Shown piece after piece: positions 27,028 to 37,336 of a stretch of DNA of 64,000 nucleotides. Position 1 is the first letter of the stretch. Each line of letters opens with the position of its first letter. The DNA is from Galliscardovia ingluviei (GTDB taxonomy: Bacteria; Actinomycetota; Actinomycetes; Actinomycetales; Bifidobacteriaceae): contig NZ_BMDH01000001.1 in assembly GCF_014635685.1 (NCBI RefSeq), positions 372,001 through 436,000 of the forward strand. Direction: 5' to 3'. A model generated the notes under the pieces. The model searched no databases, was not told where the DNA came from, and saw only the letters and a program-made list of their open reading frames with translations. Made by a program: the position numbers and the translations under genes.

Positions 27028-28089
27028 ATGATCAGTGAAGTAGGCGATGGAATGAACCATAATGCTCGTGAAGAGTCGTTACGGATGGTTCAAGCAGCAC
27101 CCATAGGTGCAGATGCAGTTAGTGATGAAGAGCTTCGTCCTCAAGGGTTGGATGAATTTATTGGGCAGCCACAACTTAAAGCACAAATGAAGTTATTTCT
27201 AGATGCTGCGCGCAAGCGTGGTGTGGCTCCTGACCATATTTTGCTTGCTGGACCTCCGGGATTGGGCAAAACAACATTGGCCATGATTGTGGCACATGAG
27301 TTGGAATCAGCTATTCGTGTGACTTCTGGTCCAGCTATCGCTCATGCTGGTGATTTAGCATCAATTCTTTCTTCATTGGAAGAAGGGGAAGTGCTTTTTA
27401 TTGATGAGATTCATCGTTTACCACGTCCTGCAGAGGAATTGCTCTATATTGCTATGGAGGATTTTCGCGTTGATGTAGTGGTGGGCAAAGGTCCTGGGGC
27501 TTCTTCTATTCCTCTGACACTTCCTCGCTTTACTGTGGTCGGAGCTACCACAAGAGAAGGTATGCTTCCGGCTCCTTTGCGTGCACGATTTGGATTCACG
27601 GCACATTTAGATTTTTACCCTCGTTCAGAAATGCAGCGCCTTATTCAGCGTTCCTCAGCAGTTTTGGGCTTACCAGTTGACGATGACGCTGCTGACCAAT
27701 TAGCGCGACGTTCCCGTGGCACACCGCGTATTGCTAATCGTTTGCTACGCCGAGTCAGGGATTGGGCTGTGGTGCATGATCTTCCTCGAGTTGATGCCCA
27801 GGCCGTTATCGAATCACTTGATTTGTATCAAATTGATACAGAAGGCTTGGATCGCCTTGATATGGCAGTACTTGAAGCCATCTGTCGTAACTTTAATGGT
27901 GGTCCTGTGGGATTAAATAATCTAGCAGCAATGGTTGGTGAAGAATCAGAAACCGTGGAAACTGTATGCGAACCGTACTTAGTTCGTGAGGGGTTCTTGA
28001 TTCGCACGCCAAAAGGGCGTGTGGCGACACGTAAAGCATGGCAGCATTTGGGAATACTGCCGCCTGATGATGTCAATGTGCTGTTTTAG
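27028..28089 (+). CDS. ruvB: Holliday junction branch-migration ATPase RuvB
   Basis: Hexameric AAA+ motor that drives branch migration with RuvA. The 353-residue product has [12 protein letters not shown] near residue 37, Walker [10 protein letters not shown] near 76, Walker [11 protein letters not shown] near 125, sensor [10 protein letters not shown] near 172, and the arginine-finger segment APLRARFGF just after; a winged-helix domain closes the protein. The start at 27028 follows AAGGGGGTG; an ATG at 27010, overlapping the ruvA stop, is also possible. yajC follows with its own ribosome binding site. Confidence 0.95.
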   Translation: MISEVGDGMNHNAREESLRMVQAAPIGADAVSDEELRPQGLDEFIGQPQLKAQMKLFLDAARKRGVAPDHILLAGPPGLGKTTLAMIVAHELESAIRVTSGPAIAHAGDLASILSSLEEGEVLFIDEIHRLPRPAEELLYIAMEDFRVDVVVGKGPGASSIPLTLPRFTVVGATTREGMLPAPLRARFGFTAHLDFYPRSEMQRLIQRSSAVLGLPVDDDAADQLARRSRGTPRIANRLLRRVRDWAVVHDLPRVDAQAVIESLDLYQIDTEGLDRLDMAVLEAICRNFNGGPVGLNNLAAMVGEESETVETVCEPYLVREGFLIRTPKGRVATRKAWQHLGILPPDDVNVLF

Positions 28090-28160
28090 CCTTAAAGAGT
28101 TAGTGTCTGCAATGCTCAGTGGTATACGCTGAGATTGGTTATGCAAGGAGTGCTACGCAC

Positions 28161-28616
28161 ATGGATCCTAATGGAATGTTCCTTATTATTTTAGTTCTCG
28201 CTATGGTGCTGATAATGTTCTGGCAGAGCCGTAACGCTAAAAAACAGCGTAGCAAGCAGGACGATTTTCGTACTAACCTCAAACCAGGTGACAAAGTTGC
28301 TACACTCTCTGGTTTGATTGGCAATATTGTTGAAGTAGATCTTGATCACGATCAAGTGGTTCTTGATTCCGAGGGTTCTCGTAGCCGTTGGCGCATTCAA
28401 GCTATTACCGAGGCTCCAGTGGAACCAAAGTATGTCAGCGACGAAGAATATGAGCGTTCACAGCAAGAAGCTACCGAAGCACAGACAGATCAGGACGCAC
28501 AAGAGCAGACTGCTGATGCTGCTGAAGGCAATGCAGAGGGTGTAGAAGAAGCACCAGCTGCAGCAACTGAACCATCCGCAGAACAAGAAGAGTCTGCAGA
28601 GCAGTCTCATAAGTAA
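28161..28616 (+). CDS. yajC: Preprotein translocase accessory subunit YajC
   Basis: Single-pass membrane protein associated with SecDF in the Sec system. The 151-residue protein has one helix at residues 5-21 (GMFLIILVLAMVLIMFW), then the cytosolic core with NLKPGDKVATLSGLIGNIVEVD, the family signature. The last ~60 residues form an acidic Gln/Glu/Ala-rich tail much longer than in E. coli, as is common in Actinobacteria. The start at 28161 follows AAGGAG. Although secDF usually accompanies yajC, here a terminator and apt follow. Confidence 0.92.
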   Translation: MDPNGMFLIILVLAMVLIMFWQSRNAKKQRSKQDDFRTNLKPGDKVATLSGLIGNIVEVDLDHDQVVLDSEGSRSRWRIQAITEAPVEPKYVSDEEYERSQQEATEAQTDQDAQEQTADAAEGNAEGVEEAPAAATEPSAEQEESAEQSHK

Positions 28617-28621
28617 ACACA

Positions 28622-28665
28622 AGCCGCAATTCACCTAGTGTTTCAAGAATTGCGGCTTTATTTTG
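28622..28665 (+). terminator. Rho-independent terminator after yajC
   Basis: AGCCGCAATTC at 28622-28632 pairs with GAATTGCGGCT at 28647-28657, then TTATTTT. It closes the yebC-ruvCAB-yajC unit. Confidence 0.9.
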
Positions 28666-28765
28666 CTGTATACGCAGCGCAGTACACATATTCACATGCG
28701 TTGTTGTACAGAGTTTGAGCATGGTGAACATCAAAATTCCAGTAGCGTAGACGAAGAAGAGCATA

Positions 28766-29341
28766 ATGAACAGCGATATCCAGATTAAAGACTTAAACGT
28801 GAGTGAGCAAGAGGCACAACATTTTATCAATTGCATAGGCTCAACTCCAGGATTCCCTAAAGAGGGCATTATTTTCCGTGATTTTATGCCGGTGCTGGCA
28901 GATGCTCAAGCGTTACAAACCTTGATGCGTGGACTTGAAGAAGCATTACCTGTACCTGCTGACGAATTTGATGTTATTGCTGGCTTAGAATCGCGCGGTT
29001 TCTTAATTGGTGTGCCGTTAGCATTGCGTTTAGGTAAAGGTTTTGTAGCAATTCGCAAAGCGGGGAAATTACCTCCTCCAACGCTTTCCGCAAGTTATGA
29101 ACTGGAATACGGTACTGCCACTATCGAAATTGAACAGCAGGCAATTACACCAGGATCCAGAGTGCTTGTTGTCGATGATTTAATTGCGACCGGTGGCACT
29201 GCTCAAGCTGCACAGCAATTAATAGAAGCAAGTGGAGCGAGTGTGGCTGGATTTAGCTTCGTTATGGAACTTACAGGAATTGATATTCCAGACACTATTA
29301 AGCAATCACATTACTCAAGTTTGGTTACTATGCCAGCTTAA
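28766..29341 (+). CDS. apt: Adenine phosphoribosyltransferase
   Basis: Purine salvage enzyme making AMP from adenine and PRPP. The 191-residue type I phosphoribosyltransferase has TPGFPKEGIIFRD near residue 28, IAGLESRGFLIG near 72 and the PRPP-binding loop VLVVDDLIATGGTA near 134. GAAGAAGAGC precedes the ATG. It comes after the yajC terminator, so it has its own promoter, and is followed by sucC. Together with purH further on and the nucleobase permease at 56 kb it marks active purine metabolism. Confidence 0.95.
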   Translation: MNSDIQIKDLNVSEQEAQHFINCIGSTPGFPKEGIIFRDFMPVLADAQALQTLMRGLEEALPVPADEFDVIAGLESRGFLIGVPLALRLGKGFVAIRKAGKLPPPTLSASYELEYGTATIEIEQQAITPGSRVLVVDDLIATGGTAQAAQQLIEASGASVAGFSFVMELTGIDIPDTIKQSHYSSLVTMPA

Positions 29342-29413
29342 CTGTTGTATAGTGCTACACTTACTCAAGATTGAGTACGCAACAAACTACCTCTATTGGA
29401 AAGCGGGGTTACC

Positions 29414-30607
29414 ATGGATTTGTATGAACATGAGGCCAAACAGTTACTTGACGAGGCTGGTATTCCAACCCCGCGCGCTATTTACGCACAAAATTCTCAT
29501 GATGTAGCGTTGGCCGTTGAAGAAATTGGCTTACCTTGCGTCATTAAAGCACAAGTAAAAATTGGCCATCGTGGTCAAGCTGGCGGAGTTAAACTTGTAC
29601 ATACACGTGATGAAGCAATTTTAGCCTCGGAGCAATTGCTGCCAATGACCATTCATGGGCATAAAGTCAGTGGTGTGCTCGTCGCTGAGGCCAAGAATAT
29701 TTTGCACGAGTATTATATCTCTATTGCTATCGATAGAAATTCACGTGACTTTGATGTGCTTGCAACAGCAAATGGCGGTACAGAAGTCGAAGAAATTGCC
29801 AAAGAGCACCCTGAAGCAGTTAAGCGTTTGCATATTAGTCCGCTAGAAGACTTTAATATCGATGCTGCTCGTGCTATGGCACAGCAAATTGGCTTTTACC
29901 ATGCTGATGAAGAGCAAGCTGCTCAAATTCTACTGAAAATGTGGCAGGTATTTAAGGATAATGATGCGACACTGGTAGAAATCAACCCATTAGCTAAAAT
30001 TGGCGATCCAGATGACGATGCTTCAAAGTCGTTATGCGCGCTTGATGCAAAAATCACACTTGATGACAATGCTGCGTATCGTCATGATGGTTGGCAGCAG
30101 TTTGTCGATCCTTATGCTGCGAACGAACTGGAAACCCGTGCCAAGCAACTCGGTTTGCACTATGTGAAGCTCGCAGGTGAAGTTGGGATTATTGGCAATG
30201 GCGCAGGATTGGTAATGAGCTCTCTCGATGCCGTAGCAGGAGCTGCCAAACAACAGGGCAGTGATATTAAACCTGCCAACTTCCTAGATATTGGTGGCGG
30301 CGCTTCTGCACAGGTGATGAAGCAAAGTATGGAAATTGTGCTTTCGGATCCAAAAGTGCGTGTGGTATTTATCAATGTCTACGGTGGTATTACTTCGTGT
30401 AAAGAAGTGGCTACTGGTATTCTGCAGTCTCTTGATGAAATCACTGCTATTCGACCAATTGTTGTGCGTTTTGATGGCAATGCTGCTGCAGAAGGATTGT
30501 CTATTTTGCAATCCGCGAATAATCCTCAAATCAATGTGGCTCAAACTATGGAGGAAGCGGCACAATGTGCAGTACGAATTGCACTAGAATCAGGTGAACG
30601 TGCATAA
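29414..30607 (+). CDS. sucC: Succinyl-CoA synthetase beta subunit, ADP-forming
   Basis: ATP-grasp subunit of the enzyme linking succinyl-CoA to succinate and ATP. The 397-residue protein starts MDLYEHEAKQLLDEAGIPTP, has the CVIKAQVKIGHRGQAGGVKLV nucleotide-binding segment near residue 40 (shown here in part), LVEINPLAKIGD near 190 and the CoA-ligase portion NFLDIGGGAS near 290 and VVFINVYGGITSCKEVA near 315. The start at 29414 has AAAGCGGGG before it; an in-frame TTG 18 bases upstream was rejected. sucD follows after an unusually long 142 bases. Confidence 0.94.
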   Translation: MDLYEHEAKQLLDEAGIPTPRAIYAQNSHDVALAVEEIGLPCVIKAQVKIGHRGQAGGVKLVHTRDEAILASEQLLPMTIHGHKVSGVLVAEAKNILHEYYISIAIDRNSRDFDVLATANGGTEVEEIAKEHPEAVKRLHISPLEDFNIDAARAMAQQIGFYHADEEQAAQILLKMWQVFKDNDATLVEINPLAKIGDPDDDASKSLCALDAKITLDDNAAYRHDGWQQFVDPYAANELETRAKQLGLHYVKLAGEVGIIGNGAGLVMSSLDAVAGAAKQQGSDIKPANFLDIGGGASAQVMKQSMEIVLSDPKVRVVFINVYGGITSCKEVATGILQSLDEITAIRPIVVRFDGNAAAEGLSILQSANNPQINVAQTMEEAAQCAVRIALESGERA

Positions 30608-30749
30608 CGTCTCTATGGGGTATTGATTTATAGAAGTAACCAATAGTATGTATTGCTGTACTACTAGAGGTCAATACTTTACACAAGTTCGAGTAACCAG
30701 TAGAGAAATACATAGTTTAAGAAGTAAGTTTTACGGTAAAGAGGCAATT

Positions 30750-31667
30750 GTGGCATTATTTATTGAACAGGGCGCTCCTGTTATCGTCCAAGGAATGACT
30801 GGACATCAAGGGATGACGCATACAGCACGTATGCTTACAGCAGGAACGCGCATTGTAGGCGGTGTTAATCCACGTAAAGCGGGTACAACTGTTGCCTTTG
30901 ATGTACAAGGCTCTTCAGTTGAAATTCCAGTTTTTGGCACGTGTAAAGAGGCGAAGGAAGCTACAGGAGCAAAAGCATCAGTAGTGTTCGTGCCTCCGCG
31001 ATTTGCCAAAGATGCAGTAGTAGAAGCTATCGAGGCATCCATAGAGCTTATTGTTGTTATTACCGAGGGTATTCCTGTTGCCGACAGTGCATATATGGTT
31101 GCATTAGCGCGACAGCATGGCGTACAAATTGTAGGACCAAATTGTCCTGGATTGGTGACTTTTGAGCCAAGTGATGCGCCATTACCGGGAGTTAATTTGG
31201 GTATTATTCCTCAAGATATTGTCTCCTACGGTCCTCTTGGTCTTGTTTCCAAGTCAGGAACCTTAACCTACCAACTTATGGGTGAGCTATCAGATATCGG
31301 CTTTACAGCTGCGTTGGGCGCAGGTGGCGATCCTATTGTGGGCACTACATTACTTGAAGCTGTGCAGGCATTTGATGCCGATCCAAATACCAAAGTTGTA
31401 GTGATGATTGGTGAAATCGGTGGTAGTGCTGAGCAAGAAGTAGCAGCATGGGCGTCTGAGCATATGACTAAGCCGCTGGTAGCGTATATTGCTGGATTTA
31501 CTGCTCCTGAGGGTAAGCAAATGGGTCATGCTGGAGCTATTGTCTCTGGAGGCAAGGGCACAGCACAGGAAAAGAAGCAGGCTCTTGAAGCGGTACATAT
31601 TGCAGTTGGTGAAACTCCAGGACAGACCGCACAGTATGCGCGTGAAGCATTATCTCAAGTGCAATAG
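30750..31667 (+). CDS. sucD: Succinyl-CoA synthetase alpha subunit
   Basis: CoA-binding partner of SucC, 305 residues. It opens with [19 protein letters not shown], the Rossmann CoA-binding region; PVFGTCKEA and [11 protein letters not shown] follow, and the active-site phosphohistidine is in [15 protein letters not shown] near residue 255. The start chosen is GTG at 30750 with AAAGAGG 6 bases before; an in-frame ATG at 30648 would add 34 residues unlike the family. In bifidobacteria, which lack a full citrate cycle, the pair probably supplies succinyl-CoA for biosynthesis. Confidence 0.93.
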   Translation: MALFIEQGAPVIVQGMTGHQGMTHTARMLTAGTRIVGGVNPRKAGTTVAFDVQGSSVEIPVFGTCKEAKEATGAKASVVFVPPRFAKDAVVEAIEASIELIVVITEGIPVADSAYMVALARQHGVQIVGPNCPGLVTFEPSDAPLPGVNLGIIPQDIVSYGPLGLVSKSGTLTYQLMGELSDIGFTAALGAGGDPIVGTTLLEAVQAFDADPNTKVVVMIGEIGGSAEQEVAAWASEHMTKPLVAYIAGFTAPEGKQMGHAGAIVSGGKGTAQEKKQALEAVHIAVGETPGQTAQYAREALSQVQ

Positions 31668-31701
31668 TGTTGCATGAATACTGTATTGATAAGGTAGTGT
31701 C

Positions 31702-33198
31702 ATGCGACAAATCCTCAAACAGATTGGCTCAGGACTGAGTGTTGCACTCGTTACCATATTGATGTACGGCTTTGTGGTGCTCAGTTTCAGTGCACTACTC
31801 CTGCTGGTTACCTCAATGGAGGAGGGAGTCGCAACACTTACTGACCAGTCTGTTGGATTTGCAGCAAGTGCTTTGCTCTACGGTCAAGGCGTCGGTATTC
31901 GCACGAGTGCCATGTCATTGACGCTGGTGCCTTGGGGTATTTGTTTGGCATTAATTGCATTAGTGAGAGCTATTGCTGCGCGTACTCGACAAAGTATTAT
32001 TGCTCTGATAAGTGCTGTGTGTGCGTGGGATGCTTTGCAGTACTGGTTTATGCAGCTTGCACTTTTTGAGCGTACTGACTCGATTGGTAGTGCACTTGCT
32101 AAAACATCGGCAGTAATGATTGTCGGATACATGCTTGCATGGATGTACTCAGATACACCATTACATCAGTGGCTGCACAATCAGTGGACGCAGCTACCCG
32201 TTATGCTGCGCAAGATGGCGCGAAGCAGTTTTATTCTTGCAAATATCAGCTGTAGTGTACTGGCGCTTTGCGCTTTGATTACGCTTTGTGTATGGATATA
32301 CCGCGGACAAGATGCTGTTGTACTAGTGTGGCAGCAGCTCGGTATGGATACTGGTTCTCGTGTACTTACTAGTGTGCTATATATTATTTGGTTACCGAAT
32401 CTGTTGATGTGGGCAGCAAGCTGGTTAGCAGGCGGTGGTTTTGTGCTCGGTTCGCTGACTCATTTCACCATGTGGTCTGATACTGCTCAACATGTACCGG
32501 CAATACCGTTGTTTGCAATTTTTCCTCAGGCTGTTGAGCATTCAGCATGGCGTATTATTGCACTGCTGATACCAGCTATTACATGCTTTATAGTGCTATG
32601 TGTAATGCTGTTTTCGCGTAAGTATTATCGCATCGTACAACCTTGGGAAGAGGTACGCCTTGCACTTGAGCAGCATTCATTTGATTGGCGGGGTTTGCTT
32701 TTGCGCCTTGGCATGCCTTTGTTAATGGCATTTGGTGCAATTATCAATATTGCTGTAGTGGTGACACTGTGCGCTTTAGCCAGCAATGGCTCTCTTGGTT
32801 TTGAACAGCTGAATAATTTAGGTGTGAATATCGCACAAACGACTGGCGCAATTGTGCGACCGAGTGCAGTAGGATGCTTTGCAGCATGGTTGGTTAGTGT
32901 GATTGCCTTATCTGGGCAGTATGTCTGGGTATCCATTAGATTACGGGTGTTGTCTCATAATAAGGACAAATCAGATAAATACACACAAGATGACAACAGT
33001 CAGTCAAGCAATCAGCAAACTGAACAAAAAGAACAAGAAAGCGAACAAACAGTATCAGTTCCTCGGACAGTATCCAGTAATATTCAGTATGAAAAGACTG
33101 AAAACTCGCCACATAGTGATGAAAATGCATCACAAGAATCGCACACTTCAAGACCAGCGCGTAGTGTTACTTCTGTACCCATTGATCCGTCAATGTAG
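31702..33198 (+). CDS. DUF6350 (PerM-like) multi-pass membrane protein
   Basis: A 498-residue integral membrane protein with about ten hydrophobic helices up to residue 410, then an ~85-residue hydrophilic tail rich in Gln, Glu and Ser. Its place directly upstream of purH is the conserved actinobacterial position of DUF6350, called PerM in mycobacteria where it affects cell division and persistence. Only the position, length and topology support this; no short catalytic motif exists. purH begins 8 bases after its stop behind AGGAGG, so the two are translated from one message. Confidence 0.75.
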   Translation: MRQILKQIGSGLSVALVTILMYGFVVLSFSALLLLVTSMEEGVATLTDQSVGFAASALLYGQGVGIRTSAMSLTLVPWGICLALIALVRAIAARTRQSIIALISAVCAWDALQYWFMQLALFERTDSIGSALAKTSAVMIVGYMLAWMYSDTPLHQWLHNQWTQLPVMLRKMARSSFILANISCSVLALCALITLCVWIYRGQDAVVLVWQQLGMDTGSRVLTSVLYIIWLPNLLMWAASWLAGGGFVLGSLTHFTMWSDTAQHVPAIPLFAIFPQAVEHSAWRIIALLIPAITCFIVLCVMLFSRKYYRIVQPWEEVRLALEQHSFDWRGLLLRLGMPLLMAFGAIINIAVVVTLCALASNGSLGFEQLNNLGVNIAQTTGAIVRPSAVGCFAAWLVSVIALSGQYVWVSIRLRVLSHNKDKSDKYTQDDNSQSSNQQTEQKEQESEQTVSVPRTVSSNIQYEKTENSPHSDENASQESHTSRPARSVTSVPIDPSM

Positions 33199-33206
33199 GA
33201 GGACAA

Positions 33207-34853
33207 ATGGCTAACAGCCGTCGACCAATTCATCGCGCTTTGGTCTCCGTATTCCATAAAGAAGGCATTGAAGTACTCGCTCAGGCTTTTGTACAAGCTG
33301 GTACAGAAGTTGTTTCTACAGGTTCAACCGCACAAAAACTCGCCCAATTAGGTGTACAAGTTACCCCAGTAGAGCAGGTCACAGGCTTTCCAGAAAGCCT
33401 CGATGGTCGTGTAAAAACACTTGACCCGCATGTGCATGCTGGCATTCTTGCTGATATGACAAATTCGGAGCATGCGCAGCAATTAGAACAGCTGGGTATT
33501 AAGCCATTTGATCTAGTAGTCGTTAATCTGTATCCATTTGCTGACACGGTACGTTCAGGCGCTGACGAAGCAGCAACCATTGAGAAAATCGATATTGGCG
33601 GTCCTTCTATGGTACGCGGTGCTGCAAAAAACAGCGCAACCGTTGCCGTTATTACTGATCCAAAGGACTATGCACTGGTAGCTGAGCGTGTTACCGAAGG
33701 AACTGGCTTTACTCTTGAAGAGCGCAGGTATCTAGCTGCTAAAGCATTCGCGCATACTGCTGCGTATGACGCCACCATTACTCAGTGGACTGAGCGCCAA
33801 TGGCAGCGCCCAGATAGCTTCACATTACAGGCAGCAGCAACAACAGATGCGCAAGAGCATGATGACCAAGCTCAATCCTTGCAATTTGCGCAAACTTATA
33901 CGAGAACATGGGATCTAGCTCATGTGTTGCGCTATGGCGAGAACCCGCACCAGCAGGCAGCATTGTATATTGATCCTCTGCATCGTCAAGGATTCGCTCA
34001 CGCTGAGCAACTCGGTGGCAAACCGATGAGCTATAACAATTATGTTGATGCCGATGCAGCATGGCGTGCTGTTTGGGATTTTGCACCAAGCATTGCTGTT
34101 GCCGTAGTTAAGCATAATAATCCATGTGGTCTTGCAGTTGCCGATGATGTGGCAACAGCACATAAGAAGGCTCATGCTTGCGATCCAGTCAGTGCATACG
34201 GTGGAGTTATCGCAGCTAATACTACAGTGACTTTGGCAATGGCTGAAAGCGTGCGCCCAATCTTTACTGAAGTCATTGTTGCTCCTGATTATGAGCCAGA
34301 AGCATTGGAATTGCTCCAGACCAAGAAAAAGAATCTACGTATTTTGAAGGTGCAAGAGCCTCCAATGTCGTCTCGTCAAATTCGTCAAATTGATGGCGGT
34401 TTGCTTGTACAAGACACAGATTTGATTAATGCATTAGGTGATGATCCATCCTCATGGAAGTTAGTGAGCGGTCAACCTGCTGACGAGCAGACTATGAAGG
34501 ATTTGCAATTCGCTTGGCGCGCGGTGCGCTGTGTAAAGTCTAATGCTATTTTACTAGCGCATGACCAAGCAACTGTCGGTATTGGTATGGGACAAGTTAA
34601 TCGTGTAGATTCCTGCAATCTTTCGGTTGAGCGTGCTAATACTCTTGCTGACGGATTGGAGCGTGCTCGCGGTGCAGTGGCTGCATCTGATGCATTCTTC
34701 CCATTTGCTGATGGACCTCAGATTCTGATCAATGCAGGTGTTAAGGCAATTGTTCAGCCTGGTGGTTCTATCCGTGATGAAGAAGTTATCGAAGCAGCAC
34801 AGGCTGCTGGTATTACTATGTATGTGACGGGAACACGACACTTCTTCCACTGA
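33207..34853 (+). CDS. purH: Bifunctional AICAR formyltransferase/IMP cyclohydrolase
   Basis: Carries out the last two steps of IMP synthesis. The 548-residue protein has the N-terminal cyclohydrolase domain ([16 protein letters not shown], the STGSTAQKL loop and [18 protein letters not shown] near residue 65) and the C-terminal formyltransferase with the catalytic Lys-His in [13 protein letters not shown] near 300, [15 protein letters not shown], and the final [13 protein letters not shown] and [15 protein letters not shown] sits just before the start. A DUF6350 gene precedes and a DUF3017 gene follows, as in other Actinobacteria. Confidence 0.96.
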   Translation: MANSRRPIHRALVSVFHKEGIEVLAQAFVQAGTEVVSTGSTAQKLAQLGVQVTPVEQVTGFPESLDGRVKTLDPHVHAGILADMTNSEHAQQLEQLGIKPFDLVVVNLYPFADTVRSGADEAATIEKIDIGGPSMVRGAAKNSATVAVITDPKDYALVAERVTEGTGFTLEERRYLAAKAFAHTAAYDATITQWTERQWQRPDSFTLQAAATTDAQEHDDQAQSLQFAQTYTRTWDLAHVLRYGENPHQQAALYIDPLHRQGFAHAEQLGGKPMSYNNYVDADAAWRAVWDFAPSIAVAVVKHNNPCGLAVADDVATAHKKAHACDPVSAYGGVIAANTTVTLAMAESVRPIFTEVIVAPDYEPEALELLQTKKKNLRILKVQEPPMSSRQIRQIDGGLLVQDTDLINALGDDPSSWKLVSGQPADEQTMKDLQFAWRAVRCVKSNAILLAHDQATVGIGMGQVNRVDSCNLSVERANTLADGLERARGAVAASDAFFPFADGPQILINAGVKAIVQPGGSIRDEEVIEAAQAAGITMYVTGTRHFFH

Positions 34854-34884
34854 GTTGGTAGGTAGTGCCAGTAAGGACACTTTT

Positions 34885-34920
34885 TATAGGGCGTATGTCT
34901 TTGGGCATGCGCCCTATTCA
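34885..34920 (+). terminator. Hairpin after purH
   Basis: ATAGGGCGTATG at 34886-34897 pairs with CATGCGCCCTAT at 34906-34917 with one wobble. The following TCATTG is only weakly T-rich. Confidence 0.6.
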
Positions 34921-34976
34921 TTGTAGTGATATCTATCTTTCATGTATAGTAGTTGAAGATAGCCTAAGGAGGTACC

Positions 34977-35288
34977 GTGCAAACACCAGCGACTAAAAAT
35001 AACGAACAACAGCCTTTCGTTTCGGAAGCTCATGAGGGGTCTCCGGCATTTGAATGGGTTGTTGCGCTGTGTGTGGTAGTTTGCGCAGTTACAGCGCTTG
35101 CAGGGCATGTGATTTGGGCTGTTGGCATCATGGCTGCAACAGCGATTGGTACAGCAGCGATACGTCTTATAATGAGAGAACATAGTCCGTGGAAAATTCG
35201 TTCCGTAGGTTTTGACTGTTTCTTTGGTTTTTCACTGGGTGTCGGATTGCTGATTACGGTGTTAAGTATTTTCTTTTTAGCATGGTAA
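34977..35288 (+). CDS. DUF3017 membrane protein
   Basis: A 103-residue protein with three membrane helices (about residues 27-44, 46-64 and 80-100) after a hydrophilic N-terminus. Size, topology and location right after purH match DUF3017, an actinobacterial family of unknown function. The start is GTG at 34977 with AGGAGG six bases before it. It is downstream of the purH hairpin, so either read-through or a local promoter drives it. Confidence 0.7.
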   Translation: MQTPATKNNEQQPFVSEAHEGSPAFEWVVALCVVVCAVTALAGHVIWAVGIMAATAIGTAAIRLIMREHSPWKIRSVGFDCFFGFSLGVGLLITVLSIFFLAW

Positions 35289-35289
35289 T

Positions 35290-35318
35290 GAAAAACCGCA
35301 TTCAACTTGAATGCGGTT
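35290..35318 (-). terminator. Terminator of the aquaporin-like gene
   Basis: AACCGCATTCA at 35294-35304 pairs with TGAATGCGGTT at 35308-35318. Read on the minus strand the stem is followed by five T residues, so it serves the minus-strand gene; on the plus strand it may also stop the DUF3017 transcript. Confidence 0.8.
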
Positions 35319-35362
35319 AATCGTATGTATAAGTGATATTAGTTTTCACTTAATTCGTGAAG

Positions 35363-36439
35363 CTACTTAGTTTCTTGGGTATTAGCCTCTTCAACTGCAG
35401 CATCCTCAGAAGTTACTGCAGTATCTTCAGCAGTGTTTTGGGCTGATGCCTCATCTGTTGCTTCGGAAGTTTCTTCAGATGCAACAGATTGTTCGTCTGT
35501 GGTAGAAGTTGGAGTGGCAGTATCTTCTGCGTCGCTGCTTTCGGTTTGCTGTGCTGTCTCATCGTCTGCTGATGTATCAGTATCTTCCTGTTCAACAACA
35601 GCTGGTGACTTGGCTTTCTTTGGTTTATTGGACTGGGCAGCAAGCACGCGCACGATAATAATGCATAGTGCAACAATGGCACCTGCGAGCAAAGCGCATA
35701 CCCAGAAGAGCCAAATCTGGCTTAATGGTTCTACAGTTAGACTTTGTCCCTGAGCAAACAGTGCAATACCAGTGGCACGAACTGGGTTAATAGAAGCTCC
35801 GGTAATTGGGAAAGCAATAAGTGTAGCAATGCCATATGCAAGAGCAGAAGCTATAGCTTGACGGTTACCATTGGATTTCCCATCAGCTGGGCTCAACGTG
35901 GCAATAACAGTTGCTACAACGAGTAACGTCATAACGAGTTCAATAATAATAGCTGAAGTTTGGCTAAATTCTGCACCTGAACCTTGTAACATTACCGTAG
36001 ATGGGGAAGCAGTGCCAAAGCCGTTGACTGATGAACTATAGCCGCTAGCGCTGAGCCACATGGACAGTTTGAGCTGTTCTGAAACAGGTAAGAACTTAAT
36101 TACCGCGGCACCGGCAGCAATAGCGCCCACTACTTGGGCAATAACGTAAAGCAAAGCATCGAGCCAATGGGTACGACCGATGAAGAGCGATGCAAGTGTT
36201 ACTGCTGGATTAAATTGTGCACCAGAATAACGGGCAAAAAGCAGTGTTGCTAATGCGTACGTTGCTGCAATAGTAAGTGCTACCAACAAAATATTATTGG
36301 TATTTCCAGTGAGGGTAAGTACATATGTGGTAACCGCATAGGTCACAAAACACACCATGAATGTACCTACAAGCTCTGCAAGTACACGCACTGGAAGTGT
36401 CGGCTTTGCATGGGCAGATGTTGATTGTTCTGCTGACAT
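35363..36439 (-). CDS. MIP-family channel (aquaporin/glycerol facilitator-like) with long acidic tail
   Basis: Six-helix membrane channel for water or small solutes, 358 residues. The first half-helix box is FNPAVTLASL (near residue 77); the second is SINPVRATG (near 222), where the usual Asn-Pro-Ala is Asn-Pro-Val, with the following Arg of the selectivity filter kept. After residue ~270 comes an ~88-residue cytosolic tail made almost only of Thr, Ser, Glu, Asp, Ala and Gln, preceded by a basic KPKKAK stretch. AGAAGGAATT precedes the ATG on its strand. Solute preference cannot be assigned. Confidence 0.85.
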   Translation of the reverse strand: MSAEQSTSAHAKPTLPVRVLAELVGTFMVCFVTYAVTTYVLTLTGNTNNILLVALTIAATYALATLLFARYSGAQFNPAVTLASLFIGRTHWLDALLYVIAQVVGAIAAGAAVIKFLPVSEQLKLSMWLSASGYSSSVNGFGTASPSTVMLQGSGAEFSQTSAIIIELVMTLLVVATVIATLSPADGKSNGNRQAIASALAYGIATLIAFPITGASINPVRATGIALFAQGQSLTVEPLSQIWLFWVCALLAGAIVALCIIIVRVLAAQSNKPKKAKSPAVVEQEDTDTSADDETAQQTESSDAEDTATPTSTTDEQSVASEETSEATDEASAQNTAEDTAVTSEDAAVEEANTQETK

Positions 36440-36530
36440 AGTATTGAATTCCTTCTCATTGTGTGAAGTAAACGCCTTTAGTCTACCAGTGTGAGTGACT
36501 TTTTGTTGGATTATTGTGGATGTTTATTGT

Positions 36531-37244
36531 TTATTGATGATATTGACCGAGACTGTAACTGAGTACGCCATCTTGCATATGGTAGACGTCGTCAGCTAAT
36601 GACGCTAAGCGCGTATCATGGGTGACTACCACAATAGTGGTGTGCTGCGTATGAGCAATATTTTGCAGTAATGTTCCCACGGTGTGTACAGCAGAGCTAT
36701 CAAGTGCGCTAGTAGGTTCGTCAGCAAGAATTAATGATGGCTTGGTATACAAAGCACGTGCAAGTGCAACTCGTTGTTGTTGCCCTCCAGACATATTGCT
36801 TGGCAGCGTATGCTTGAGTTGGTCTACGCCAAGCTCTTGCAATAGTGCATTCAACTGTGTTTTGGAAAGATTACCTTTAGGTTTGACGCTATCTACGAGT
36901 TTGAATTGTTCTTCTACAGTCAGATATGGTACAAGATCATGTGCTTGTAGAACGAAGCCGATATGTGCTAACCGCAGCTGATCTAGTTCATGTTTACTCA
37001 GCGTGCTGATATCTTGACCATCAATAGTGATTTTGCCTGAAGTTGGTGTTTGTAAGCCTCCTGCAATCGTAAGGAATGTGGATTTTCCAGATCCGGAAGG
37101 ACCTAGTATCAGTACCAAATGTCCGTGTGGAATATTCAATGTGGCATGGCGTAATGCCATAACTTGTGCATTACCTGATCCATATGTTTTGGTGACATCG
37201 CGCATTGCGAGCGCATAGTGTTCAGGATTAGTAGGTGTTGTCAT
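36531..37244 (-). CDS. ABC exporter ATP-binding protein (HrtA-like)
   Basis: ATPase of 237 residues for the FtsX-type permease encoded just upstream on the same strand. It has Walker A GPSGSGKST near residue 41, the Q-loop VLQAHDL, signature NMSGGQQQRVALARAL near 145, Walker B SLILADEPTSALD near 165 and the H-loop VVVTHD. This is the MacB/LolD/DevA branch. With a DevC/HrtB-type permease and a TetR regulator in the order R-B-A it resembles heme-efflux HrtBA. AAGAAGGAACA precedes the ATG. It is the last gene of the operon. Confidence 0.88.
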   Translation of the reverse strand: MTTPTNPEHYALAMRDVTKTYGSGNAQVMALRHATLNIPHGHLVLILGPSGSGKSTFLTIAGGLQTPTSGKITIDGQDISTLSKHELDQLRLAHIGFVLQAHDLVPYLTVEEQFKLVDSVKPKGNLSKTQLNALLQELGVDQLKHTLPSNMSGGQQQRVALARALYTKPSLILADEPTSALDSSAVHTVGTLLQNIAHTQHTTIVVVTHDTRLASLADDVYHMQDGVLSYSLGQYHQ

Positions 37245-37336
37245 TGTTCCTTCTTATGAAAATGGTGTAAGAGAAGTAAATGCTATTGGTATATTGATAA
37301 CAGTTTGTGCGACGCCACGGTGTGAAGCAGCATGAA

